From Amycolatopsis regifaucium (GTDB lineage: Bacteria > Actinomycetota > Actinomycetes > Mycobacteriales > Pseudonocardiaceae): DNA of 64,000 nt. The position numbers were made by a program, and so were the translations under genes. The DNA is taken from positions 186,001-250,000 of the forward strand of contig NZ_LQCI01000002.1 in NCBI RefSeq assembly GCF_001613935.1, written 5' to 3'. The notes below the pieces were generated by a model. It was given only the letters and a program-made list of their open reading frames with translations, searched no databases and had not been told where the DNA came from. Below, piece by piece: positions 51,215 to 59,407 of the stretch; the stretch's first letter is position 1, and every line of letters starts with the position of its first letter.

Positions 51215-51706
51215 TCAGAACAGCGTGGCGCCTCCCCGTTCGAAGTCGAGCAGCTGCCGCTTGAGGTCGATTCCGCCGCCGTAGCCGGTGAGGTCGCCGT
51301 TCGAGCCGATGACGCGGTGGCAGGGCACGATGATCCCGATCGGGTTCTTGCCGTTCGCGAGGCCGACCGCCCGCGCGGCGGTGGGCCGTCCGAGCCGGTT
51401 CGCGAGTGCGCCGTAAGAGACCGTCTCGCCATACGGGATTTCGCACAGGCTTTCCCAGACCATCCGCTGGAACGGGGTACCGGCGAAACTCAGCGGGAGG
51501 TCGAAGTCCCTCCGCTGGCCGGCGAAGTACTCCTTCAGCTGCTTCTCGGTCTCCACGAAGATCGGCGCTCCGGGATCCGGCTCGCCGAAGGTCTCCTCCG
51601 CCGGACGATGGCGTTGCCCGACCATGTAGAGCCCACAGAGGCTTTCGCCCTCCGCGACCAAGGTCTCCGGGCCGTACGGGGTGGCGATGACGGTATGCGT
51701 GCGCAT
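51215..51706 (-). CDS. ogt: Methylated-DNA-protein-cysteine methyltransferase
   Basis: A 163-residue suicide repair protein transferring methyl from O6-methylguanine to its Cys. The active site is IIVPCHRVIGSNGDLTGYGG with the conserved PCHRV, and the recognition helix is NRLGRPTAARAVGLANGKNP. It lies 16 nt downstream of the Ada-AlkA gene, and AAGGAG precedes the ATG, so the two repair genes are probably one operon. Between it and hisE, a GTGAC/GTCAC dyad at 51177-51192 may be a weak terminator. Confidence 0.96.
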   Translation of the reverse strand: MRTHTVIATPYGPETLVAEGESLCGLYMVGQRHRPAEETFGEPDPGAPIFVETEKQLKEYFAGQRRDFDLPLSFAGTPFQRMVWESLCEIPYGETVSYGALANRLGRPTAARAVGLANGKNPIGIIVPCHRVIGSNGDLTGYGGGIDLKRQLLDFERGGATLF

Positions 51707-51722
51707 GGCGCTCCTTGCGAAC

Positions 51723-53207
51723 TCAGGCGGCGGGCAGCCGGTTGATCGGGTGATCCCCGGTCGCCCAGAGGTGTTGGACGGCGTAGGCGCGCCAGGGCCG
51801 CCAGCGCTCGCCGTGCGCGACGAGGGCGGCCGGGGTCAGCCCGTACTCCTTCGCGGCGACCTTGACGCCGAGGTCGGTCGGCAGGAAGGCGTCCGGGTCG
51901 CCGAGCGAGCGCATCGCGATGCTCTCGACGGTCCACGGCCCGAAGCCGGGCAACGCGCGCAGCCGTTCCCGGGCGCGCTGCCAGTCGCTGCCCGCTCCGA
52001 GGTCGAGGTCACCGCCGGTCAGCTCGGCGACGAGACCGAGCAGCGTCCGCTTGCGGCTCTGTGGCATGGCGAGGCTTTCCGGGTCGATCTCCGCGAGCGC
52101 GGCGGGATCCGGGAAGACGTGGGTGAGGCCGCCGTCCGGGTCGTCGATCGGCCGGCCGTGCGCGAGCACCAGCCGGGCGGCGTGCGTCCGCGCGGCGGCG
52201 GTCGACACCTGCTGCCCCAGCACGGCGCGGACGGCGAACTCGTCGCCGTCGACGGTCCGGGGCACCCGCCTGCCCGGCGCGGCGGCCACGAGCGGCGCGA
52301 GCAGCGGATCCGCGGCCAGGAGGTCGTCGATGGCGAGCGGGTCGGCGTCGAGGTCGAGCAGGCGGCGGCAGCGGCTGATCGCGGTCGAAAGGTCGCGCAG
52401 GTCCGACAGGGTGAGACGGCAGCCGATGTGGCCGTCTTCGGGTTTGAGCGCCACGACGGCGGGACCGTGCGGGAGCCGCAGTGTCCGGCGATAGGCGCCG
52501 TCGCGCCACTCCTCGACGCCGGGGACACCGGTCGCGACGAGATGCCCGAACAGGTTGTCCGGGAACAACGGCTTCCGATAAGGCAGGCGCAGGTTCAGCG
52601 TCCCGGGCGCGACCGCAGGCGCGGTGCGCACTCGCGCCCGCAACTCCGTCGGGGACAACGCGAAGACCTCGCGGACGGTGTCGTTGAAAGTCCGGACGCT
52701 GCCGAATCCGGCGGCGAGCGCGACGTCGATCATCGGCAGGCTCGTGGTCTCGATCAGCAGCCGCGCCGTCTGCGCGCGCTGCGCCCTGGCCAGGCTGAGC
52801 GGGCCCGCGCCGAGTTCGGCGCGCACGTGCCGCTCGACCTGCCGGACGCTGTAGCCCAGCCGGGTGGCCAACCCGCTCACTCCGTCGGTGTCGACGACGC
52901 CGTCGGCGATCAGCCGCATCGCCCTGGCCACCAGATCCGCCCGCTCGTTCCATTGCGGCGAACCGGGACTGGCGTCCGGGCGGCAGCGTTTGCAGGCGCG
53001 GAACCCGGCCTCCTGCGCGGCCGCCGCACTCGGGTAGAACCTCATGTTCTCCGGTTTGGGCGGGACCACCGGGCAGCTCGCCCGGCAGTAGATCCGCGTC
53101 GTCAGGACGGCGGTGAAGAACCAGCCGTCGAAACGGTCGTCCTTCGCCTGTACCGCCCGGACGCAACGCTCGAAGTCCTCATGCACCCAGCCAGCATCAC
53201 CGACCAC
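51723..53207 (-). CDS. Ada-AlkA fusion: adaptive-response regulator and 3-methyladenine glycosylase
   Basis: A 494-residue fusion. The Ada N-terminal domain has the four-Cys zinc site (YCRASCP, then FRACKRC), where methylphosphotriester methyl is accepted. An AraC-type DNA-binding domain follows (about 85-190), then AlkA domains with the helix-hairpin-helix LRALPGFGPWTVESIAMRSL and the catalytic Asp in FLPTDLGVK. It can sense alkylation and excise 3-methyladenine. GTG at 53207 is chosen because TAGACC (53216-53221) lies 8 nt upstream. GTG at 53186, giving a more Ada-like start MHEDFERC, is the alternative. It is followed by ogt, making a compact alkylation-repair operon. Confidence 0.93.
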   Translation of the reverse strand: MVGDAGWVHEDFERCVRAVQAKDDRFDGWFFTAVLTTRIYCRASCPVVPPKPENMRFYPSAAAAQEAGFRACKRCRPDASPGSPQWNERADLVARAMRLIADGVVDTDGVSGLATRLGYSVRQVERHVRAELGAGPLSLARAQRAQTARLLIETTSLPMIDVALAAGFGSVRTFNDTVREVFALSPTELRARVRTAPAVAPGTLNLRLPYRKPLFPDNLFGHLVATGVPGVEEWRDGAYRRTLRLPHGPAVVALKPEDGHIGCRLTLSDLRDLSTAISRCRRLLDLDADPLAIDDLLAADPLLAPLVAAAPGRRVPRTVDGDEFAVRAVLGQQVSTAAARTHAARLVLAHGRPIDDPDGGLTHVFPDPAALAEIDPESLAMPQSRKRTLLGLVAELTGGDLDLGAGSDWQRARERLRALPGFGPWTVESIAMRSLGDPDAFLPTDLGVKVAAKEYGLTPAALVAHGERWRPWRAYAVQHLWATGDHPINRLPAA

Positions 53208-53241
53208 GCGGCCGGGGTCTAGCGAAAATGCGACATCGAGG

Positions 53242-53922
53242 TCAGGGCAGGAGCGCGGTCAAACCCGGCACGTCGAGGCCGACGAGCGAGGAACGGAACA
53301 CGCGCCGCTCCCCCGGCTCGACGTCGACGTCGTTCGGGATCACCACCACCGTGCACCCCGCCGCGGCCGCGGAAGCCGCGCCCGGCGGCGAATCCTCGAT
53401 GGCGACGCACCGGGAAGCCTGGACTCCCAGCAACTCCGTCGCCAGCTGATACGGCCTGGCGTGCGGCTTGTTCAGCCCATCGACCTCGTCACCGCAGACG
53501 GTGGCCGCGAAATACCCTCGGCCGATGGTGTTGAGGGCGAGTTCGGTCAGCGACCGTTCGGTGGAGGTGACCAGCGCCATCGGCACACCGTGCGCGCGCA
53601 GCAGGTCGAGCAGTTCCCGCGCGCCGGGCCGCCACGGCAGGGGTCCGTCGAAGAGGTTGGCCGTGCGCTCGCGGATCCACTGCCCCATCTCCACGATCGA
53701 CTCGGGTGTGACGGGTTTGGCGCACACTTCGAGCAGGAACGCGGCCGTGTCGTCCATATTGGACCCGACGAGGCTCAGCCGCTGCTGCTCGGTCAAGGTG
53801 CCGCCGAGGGATTCGACCGCCTCGTAGAGCGCGACGTCCCACAGCTTCTCCGAATCGACCAGCGTGCCGTCCATATCCCACAGCACGGCGGCGAGTCCGT
53901 CCGGTGTGGACGGTGCGGTCAC
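53242..53922 (-). CDS. HAD-superfamily phosphatase (beta-phosphoglucomutase-like)
   Basis: A 226-residue HAD hydrolase of subfamily IA. Motif I is LWDMDGTLVDSE (nucleophile Asp near residue 16), motif II the Thr/Ser in ALVTSTERS, motif III the Lys in LNKPHARPYQ, and motif IV VAIEDSPPGAASA. A helical cap lies between motifs I and II. It probably dephosphorylates a small sugar phosphate, identity unknown. GTG at 53922 has GGGGGAG upstream. It lies directly downstream of metH (16 nt), in the order known from M. tuberculosis. Confidence 0.9.
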   Translation of the reverse strand: MTAPSTPDGLAAVLWDMDGTLVDSEKLWDVALYEAVESLGGTLTEQQRLSLVGSNMDDTAAFLLEVCAKPVTPESIVEMGQWIRERTANLFDGPLPWRPGARELLDLLRAHGVPMALVTSTERSLTELALNTIGRGYFAATVCGDEVDGLNKPHARPYQLATELLGVQASRCVAIEDSPPGAASAAAAGCTVVVIPNDVDVEPGERRVFRSSLVGLDVPGLTALLP

Positions 53923-53938
53923 GGCTCCCCCTTCACGG

Positions 53939-56900
53939 TCAGGTGTTGAAGTACTTCGCCTCCGGGTGGTGGCAGACGATCGCGTCGGTCGACTGTTCGG
54001 GATGCAGCTGGAACTCTTCCGACAGCTTCACGCCGATCCGCTCCGGGCGGAGCAGCTCGACGATCTTCGCCCGGTCCTCCAGGTTCGGGCAGGCGCCGTA
54101 TCCCAGGGAGAACCGAGCCCCACGGTAGCCGAGTCGGAAGAACTCCTCGACGTCGTCCGGGTCCTCCTCGGCCACCGCCGCGCCGCCCGCGAAGCGCAGT
54201 TCCTCACGCACCCGGCGGTGCCAGTACTCGGCCAGCGCCTCGGTGAGCTGCACGCCGAGGCCGTGGACCTCCAGGTAGTCCCGGTAGGAGTTCCCGGCGA
54301 ACAGCTCGTTGGCGTAGTCGGCGATCGGCTGCCCCATGGTGACGAGGGTGAACGGAATCACGTCCACCTCCCCGTTGGCGAGCGCCTGCCCGCGCGGCCG
54401 GTAGAAGTCGGCGAGGCACAGCCGCCTGTCGCGCCGCTGCCTGGGGAAGGTGAAGCGCAGCCGCTCCGGCGCGTCCGGCCATGGTTCGGTCAGGACCACG
54501 ACGTCCTCGCCGTCGGCGACGCACGGGAAGTATCCGTAGACGACGGCGGCGTGCGCGAGGACGCCGTCCGCGGTGAGCCGGTCCAGCCAGTACCGCAGCC
54601 GCGGCCGTCCCTCGGATTCGACCAGTTCCTCATACGTCGGTCCCTGGTCACCGCGGGCGCCTTTGAGCCCCCACTGGCCCATGAACGTCGCGCGTTCGTC
54701 GAGCATGGCGGCGTAGTCGGCCAGCGGGATCCCCTTCACCACCCGGGTGTCCCAGAACGGAGGAGAGGGAAGCGGGACGTCCGTGGCGACGTCGGACCGG
54801 GCCGGAAGGTCCACTTCGGACTCTTCGGCCACCTTTTTCGCCTTGCGCGCCTCGGCGATCCGCAGGGACCGCTCCCGGCGTTCCTTACGCTCCCGCCGTT
54901 TCCGCTCGGCTTCGGCGTCCACGATGGGCGATTCGCCGCGTTTGGCCGCCATGATCGCGTCCATCAGGCGCAGCCCCTCGAACGCGTCGCGGGCGTAGCG
55001 GACGTCGCCGAGATAGAGCTCCGCGAGGTCGTTCTCCACATAGGACCGGGTGAGCGCCGCCCCGCCCAGCAACACCGGCCATCGCGCCGAGACCCCGCGG
55101 GAGTTCATCTCCTCCAGGTTCTCCTTCATGATCACGGTCGACTTCACCAGCAGGCCGGACATGCCGATGGCGTCGGCCGCGTTCTCCTCGGCGGCCTCCA
55201 GGATCGTCGTGATCGGCTGCTTGATGCCGAGGTTGACCACCTCGTAGCCGTTGTTGGACAGGATGATGTCGACGAGGTTCTTGCCGATGTCGTGGACGTC
55301 GCCGCGCACGGTGGCGAGTACGATCCGGCCCTTGCCGGAGTCCTCTTCCTTGTCCATATGCGGTTCGAGCAGCGCGACGGCGGCCTTCATCACCTCGGCC
55401 GACTGGAGCACGAACGGAAGCTGCATCTGCCCGGAGCCGAACAGTTCGCCGACCGTCTTCATCCCGGCCAGCAGGGTGTCGTTGATGATCTCCAGCGCCG
55501 GACGCTGTTCGAGCGCCGCGTCGAGGTCGGCGTCGAGTCCGTTGCGCTCGCCGTCGACGATCCGCCGCTCCAGCCGCTCGAACAACGGCAGTGCGGCCAG
55601 CTCTTCGGCGCGGGACGCCTTGGACGACGCGGTGCTGACGCCTTCGAAGAGCGCCATCAGCTCCTGCAAGGGGTCGTAGCCCTCGCGGCGGCGGTCGTAG
55701 ACGAGGTCGAGGGCGACCGCCCGCTGCTCGTCCGGGATCCGGGCCATCGGCAGGATCTTGGACGCGTGCACGATCGCGGTGTCGAGCCCCGCCTGCACGC
55801 ATTCGTGCAGGAACACCGAGTTCAGCACCTGCCGGGCGGCCGGGTTGAGCCCGAACGAGATGTTCGACAGGCCCAGCGTGGTCTGGACCTCGGGATAGCG
55901 GCGTTTGATCTCGCGGATCGCCTCGATCGTCTCGATGCCGTCGCGGCGGGATTCCTCCTGTCCGGTGGCGATGGTGAAGGTCAGAGCGTCGATGATGATG
56001 TCGCTGTGCCGCAGGCCCCAGTTGCCGGAGATGTCCTCGATCAGGCGCGCGGCGATCGCCGTCTTGTGCTCGGCGGTCCGCGCTTGGCCCTCTTCGTCGA
56101 TGGTCAGCGCGACGACGGCGGCACCGAACTCGCGGGCCATCTCCATCACCCGGGTGAACCGGGAGCCGGGCCCGTCGCCGTCTTCGTAGTTCACCGAGTT
56201 GATCGCGCACCGGCCGCCGAGCCGTTCGAGCCCGGCGCGCAGCACCGGGACCTCGGTCGAGTCGAGCATGATCGGCAGTGTGGACGCCGTCGCCAGCCGT
56301 CCGGCGAGTTCCGCCATGTCCGCCGCGCCGTCGCGGCCCACGTAGTCGACGCACAGGTCCAGCATGTGCGCGCCGTCGCGGGTCTGGTCGCGGGCGATCT
56401 CGACGCAGTCTTCGAAGCGGCCTTCCAGCATCGCCTCGCGGAAGGCCTTGGAGCCGTTGGCGTTGGTCCGCTCACCGATCATCAGGACGCTGGAGTCCTG
56501 CTGGAACGGGACGGCCTGGTACAGCGACGACACGCCGGGCTCCGGCCGGGGACGCCTAGGGGCGGGCTGGAGGTCCGTGACCGCTTCGGCCAGCTGCCGG
56601 ATGTGTTCGTCGGTCGTCCCGCAGCAGCCGCCGACCAGCCCGACGCCGAACTCGCGGACGAAGCCGGTCAGCGCTTCGGCCAGTCCTTCGGGTGAGAGCG
56701 GATAGACCGCGCCGTCGGGGCCGAGTTCGGGCAGCCCGGCGTTGGGCATCACCGAAAGCGGGACGCGTGCGTGCTTGGACAGTTGCCGCAGGTGCTCGCT
56801 CATCTCGGCGGGCCCGGTGGCGCAGTTGAGGCCGATCAGGTCGATGCCCATCGGCTCCAGCGCGGCCAGCGCGGCGGTGACCTCGGTGCCGAGCAGCATC

Positions 56901-57502
56901 GTGCCGGTGGTCTCGACGGTGATCGAGGCGATCACCGGCACCCGCCTGCCCTCGGCCTTCATCGCCCGGTGCGCGGCGATGATCGAGGCCTTCGTCTGGA
57001 GGATGTCCTGCGTCGTCTCGACGATGATCGCGTCCACGCCGCCGGCCAGCAGCCCGCGGACCTCCTCGACGTAGGCGTCGCGCAGCGTGGTGAACGGCGC
57101 GTGCCCCAGCGTCGGCAGCTTCGTGCCCGGCCCGACCGACCCGAGCACGTAACGCGGCCGCTCCGGGGTGGCGTACTCGTCGGCGACCTCACGGGCGAGC
57201 CGCGCGCCGACCTCGGACAGTTCGAAAATCCGGTCCGGAATGCCGTATTCGGCCAGGTTCGCGTAGTTCGCGCCGAAGGTGTTCGTTTCGACGAGGTCGG
57301 CGCCCGCCTCGAGATAGCCGCGATGCACACTGCGGACGACGTCCGGACGGGTGACGTTGAGAATCTCGTTGCAGCCCTCCAGGCCGGCGAAATCGTCCAG
57401 GCCGAGATCGTGCGCCTGCAACGCGGTCCCCATCGCACCGTCGGCTACCAGGACTCGAGTACGCAGCGCGTCGAGCAGCGGTGACGAAAGGCGATCGGAC
57501 AT
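53939..57502 (-). CDS. metH: Cobalamin-dependent methionine synthase
   Basis: A 1187-residue MetH transferring methyl from methyltetrahydrofolate to homocysteine via B12. Domains in order: homocysteine-binding (zinc Cys in GLNCATGP and GGCCGTTDEH, near residues 226 and 292), pterin-binding (ERTNANGSKAFREAML), B12 cap and B12-binding with DVHDIGKN (about 734-741), and an AdoMet activation domain to the end. ATG at 57502 lies 7 nt after TACCCT (57510-57515), so the message is leaderless and has no room for a cobalamin or SAM riboswitch. It shares a symmetric divergent promoter with the PAC2 gene. Confidence 0.97.
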   Translation of the reverse strand: MSDRLSSPLLDALRTRVLVADGAMGTALQAHDLGLDDFAGLEGCNEILNVTRPDVVRSVHRGYLEAGADLVETNTFGANYANLAEYGIPDRIFELSEVGARLAREVADEYATPERPRYVLGSVGPGTKLPTLGHAPFTTLRDAYVEEVRGLLAGGVDAIIVETTQDILQTKASIIAAHRAMKAEGRRVPVIASITVETTGTMLLGTEVTAALAALEPMGIDLIGLNCATGPAEMSEHLRQLSKHARVPLSVMPNAGLPELGPDGAVYPLSPEGLAEALTGFVREFGVGLVGGCCGTTDEHIRQLAEAVTDLQPAPRRPRPEPGVSSLYQAVPFQQDSSVLMIGERTNANGSKAFREAMLEGRFEDCVEIARDQTRDGAHMLDLCVDYVGRDGAADMAELAGRLATASTLPIMLDSTEVPVLRAGLERLGGRCAINSVNYEDGDGPGSRFTRVMEMAREFGAAVVALTIDEEGQARTAEHKTAIAARLIEDISGNWGLRHSDIIIDALTFTIATGQEESRRDGIETIEAIREIKRRYPEVQTTLGLSNISFGLNPAARQVLNSVFLHECVQAGLDTAIVHASKILPMARIPDEQRAVALDLVYDRRREGYDPLQELMALFEGVSTASSKASRAEELAALPLFERLERRIVDGERNGLDADLDAALEQRPALEIINDTLLAGMKTVGELFGSGQMQLPFVLQSAEVMKAAVALLEPHMDKEEDSGKGRIVLATVRGDVHDIGKNLVDIILSNNGYEVVNLGIKQPITTILEAAEENAADAIGMSGLLVKSTVIMKENLEEMNSRGVSARWPVLLGGAALTRSYVENDLAELYLGDVRYARDAFEGLRLMDAIMAAKRGESPIVDAEAERKRRERKERRERSLRIAEARKAKKVAEESEVDLPARSDVATDVPLPSPPFWDTRVVKGIPLADYAAMLDERATFMGQWGLKGARGDQGPTYEELVESEGRPRLRYWLDRLTADGVLAHAAVVYGYFPCVADGEDVVVLTEPWPDAPERLRFTFPRQRRDRRLCLADFYRPRGQALANGEVDVIPFTLVTMGQPIADYANELFAGNSYRDYLEVHGLGVQLTEALAEYWHRRVREELRFAGGAAVAEEDPDDVEEFFRLGYRGARFSLGYGACPNLEDRAKIVELLRPERIGVKLSEEFQLHPEQSTDAIVCHHPEAKYFNT

Positions 57503-57509
57503 GCCCAAC

Positions 57510-57535
57510 AGGGTACGACCGCCTGGTCGTAGGCT
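57510..57535. promoter_or_regulatory. Divergent promoter with dyad, metH / PAC2
   Basis: TACGACC (57514-57520) and GGTCGTA (57525-57531) form a perfect 7-bp inverted repeat with a 4-nt spacer. The leftward -10 TACCCT (57510-57515) and rightward -10 TAGGCT (57530-57535) overlap its two ends, 7 and 6 nt from the ATG and GTG. The two promoters overlap, so binding of polymerase or a regulator to one should affect the other. Confidence 0.55.
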
Positions 57536-57541
57536 GGTCCG

Positions 57542-58441
57542 GTGAGTGAGCCCGTCGACGAGACCCAGCTACCCGGCCGCGACCACCCGGACGAGACCAA
57601 GCCGATCATGATCGTCGCCTTCGAAGGTTGGAACGACGCAGGTGACGCGGCCAGCCGGGCGGTCGAGCATCTCCAGCTCAACTGGGATGCGACACCGCTG
57701 AGCGAGCTGAGCCCGGACGAGTATTACGACTTCCAGGTGAGCAGACCGACCGTGCGCATGGTCGACGGTGTCACCCGAAGGGTCGACTGGCCGACCACCC
57801 GGCTCTCGGTGTGCCGCCCGGAAGGCTTCAGCCGGGACGTCGTGCTGGTCCAAGGTCCCGAGCCGAACATGCGCTGGCGCGCCTTCTGCGGCGAACTGCT
57901 GGAGTACATCCAGCAACTGGAGGTCGCCACCGTCGTCACCCTCGGCGCGCTGCTGGCCGACACCGCGCACACCCGGCCCGTCCCGGTGACCGGGACGGCC
58001 TACGACAAGGACACCGCCTCGCAGTTCGGCTTGGAGCTGAACAACTACCAAGGCCCGACCGGCATCGTCGGCGTTCTGCAGGACTACTGCGTGCAGGCGG
58101 GCGTACCGGCGGTGTCGATCTGGGCGGCCGTGCCGCATTACGTCTCCCACCCGCCGTCGCCGAAGGCCACACTCGCGCTGCTGCACAAACTCGAAGACGT
58201 CCTCGACGTCGAAATCCCGCTCGGCGCGCTGCCGGAGCAGGCCGAGGAGTGGCAGCGGACGGTCACCGACATGGCCGAAGAGGACGAGGAGATCAGCGAG
58301 TACGTCCGGGGACTCGAGGAGCGCGGTGACGCGGAAACCGAGTTCACGCTGGACGACGTGAGCGGGGACAAGATCGCGGCCGAGTTCGAGCGATACCTGC
58401 GGCGGCGGCGTCCCGGGCAGGACGGGCCGGGACGGGGCTAG
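57542..58441 (+). CDS. PAC2-family (proteasome assembly chaperone-like) protein
   Basis: A 299-residue PAC2-domain protein: IMIVAFEGWNDAGDAASRAV opens the domain, DVVLVQGPEPNMRWRAF and TLGALLADTAHTRPVPVTG are typical, and a C-terminal helical acidic tail follows. The fold resembles purine-nucleoside phosphorylases and eukaryotic proteasome-assembly chaperones, but bacterial members have not been shown to act on the proteasome. M. tuberculosis Rv2125, also next to metH, is the positional equivalent. GTG at 57542 lies 6 nt after TAGGCT, so it is probably leaderless. Co-occurrence with the proteasome in this window is suggestive only. Confidence 0.88.
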   Translation: MSEPVDETQLPGRDHPDETKPIMIVAFEGWNDAGDAASRAVEHLQLNWDATPLSELSPDEYYDFQVSRPTVRMVDGVTRRVDWPTTRLSVCRPEGFSRDVVLVQGPEPNMRWRAFCGELLEYIQQLEVATVVTLGALLADTAHTRPVPVTGTAYDKDTASQFGLELNNYQGPTGIVGVLQDYCVQAGVPAVSIWAAVPHYVSHPPSPKATLALLHKLEDVLDVEIPLGALPEQAEEWQRTVTDMAEEDEEISEYVRGLEERGDAETEFTLDDVSGDKIAAEFERYLRRRRPGQDGPGRG

Positions 58442-58476
58442 GTCGCGCTCCCGCCCTTGGCCCGCGGTGGCGCGTG

Positions 58477-58531
58477 GTACATGATGGCCCCCTTCCTTGC
58501 GCCTAGCGCAAGGAAGGGGGCCATCATGTAC
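58477..58531. terminator. Long inverted repeat b (47-nt core family)
   Basis: A perfect 26-bp stem (58477-58502 with 58506-58531) has a 3-nt loop. The core from ATG (58481) to CAT (ending 58527) is 47 nt. Over the arms it is nearly identical to element a, 28 kb away. It lies between the convergent PAC2 and phosphoesterase genes. Confidence 0.78.
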
Positions 58532-58567
58532 TTGAGGGTTCGCGCCGGGGCATGGCGCGGCTGGGCG

Positions 58568-59392
58568 TCAGAAGATGCGCCGCAGCGGAATCGGACCTCG
58601 TGCCCGCTTCCGCCACTCCCGCGGATAGCCGAGCGAGACCTCCTCGAACCGCACCCCGTCCGCTTCGGTGGACCGCGGGATGTGCAGGTGCCCGTAGACG
58701 GCGACCTCCGCGCGGAACCGCAGGTGCCAGTCCTCGGTCTCGGTCGTCCCGCACCACAACGCGAACTCCGGCCAGTACAGCGGCGCGGTCGGGTGACGGT
58801 GCAGCGGCCAGTGCGACATCAGGATCGTCCCGTGGTCTTCCGGGATCGCCTCCAGCCGCTCGGTGCTGATCTTCACCCGGTCGGCGCACCAGGCCTGCCT
58901 GCTGGGATACGGGTCCGGGTGCAGGAAGAACTCGTCCGTGCACAGCACACCGGCGTCGCGCGCCTGGTCGATGGCCGCCTGCATCGGCAGTCCTTCGGCC
59001 GCCGGCGCCCGCCAGCTGTAGTCGTACAGCACGAACAACGGGGCGACCGTCAGCGGTTTCTCCTGGTGTTCCCACACCGGGTACGGATCCTCAGGGGTGA
59101 GGACGTCGATCTCACGGCATCGCTCGACCAAGTGCTCGTAGCGCGCCTGGCCCCGCAGCTGGCATTCGTCCTTCTGGGTGGTCCACAGCTCATGGTTGCC
59201 GGGGACCCAGACGACCTTCGCGAAGCGTTCCCGCAAGGTCTTGAGCACCCCGATCACGGATTCGGCGCGTTCGGCGACGTCACCGGCCACGAGCAGCCAG
59301 TCGTCGGAGGTACGGGGGACGACCTCGTCGACGAGCGGGGCGTTGCCCTCATGGGTGACGTGGAGGTCGCTGGTGGCGAAGAGATGTGGCAC
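58568..59392 (-). CDS. Metallophosphoesterase
   Basis: A 274-residue calcineurin-like phosphoesterase with the metal-binding motifs in order: FATSDLHVTHE (D-x-H), LLVAGDVAE (GD), VWVPGNHELW (GNHE), LMSHWPLH (H) and VYGHLHIPR (GHxH). Substrate unknown. Similar proteins in streptomycetes often adjoin a phosphopantetheinyl transferase gene, which is not seen here. GTG at 59392 lies 6 nt after TACGGT, so it is probably leaderless. The MFS gene ends 15 nt upstream on the same strand. Confidence 0.9.
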   Translation of the reverse strand: MPHLFATSDLHVTHEGNAPLVDEVVPRTSDDWLLVAGDVAERAESVIGVLKTLRERFAKVVWVPGNHELWTTQKDECQLRGQARYEHLVERCREIDVLTPEDPYPVWEHQEKPLTVAPLFVLYDYSWRAPAAEGLPMQAAIDQARDAGVLCTDEFFLHPDPYPSRQAWCADRVKISTERLEAIPEDHGTILMSHWPLHRHPTAPLYWPEFALWCGTTETEDWHLRFRAEVAVYGHLHIPRSTEADGVRFEEVSLGYPREWRKRARGPIPLRRIF

Positions 59393-59407
59393 TCCACCAC
59401 CGTAGCT

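Noticed and set aside
53187-53260. Possible PafBC-type promoter upstream of Ada-AlkA (ATGTCGCAT then TAGACC)
   Set aside because: The gap between the upstream word and the -10 is 6 nt rather than 8, and the GTG of the motif is missing; only the leaderless -10 is kept.
53864-56695. 943-codon open frame opposite metH
   Set aside because: Shadow of metH produced by third-position GC bias; it has no recognisable protein features.
57503-57541. Cobalamin or SAM riboswitch upstream of metH
   Set aside because: The predicted start is at or next to the ATG and only 39 nt separate metH from the divergent gene, leaving no room for an aptamer.
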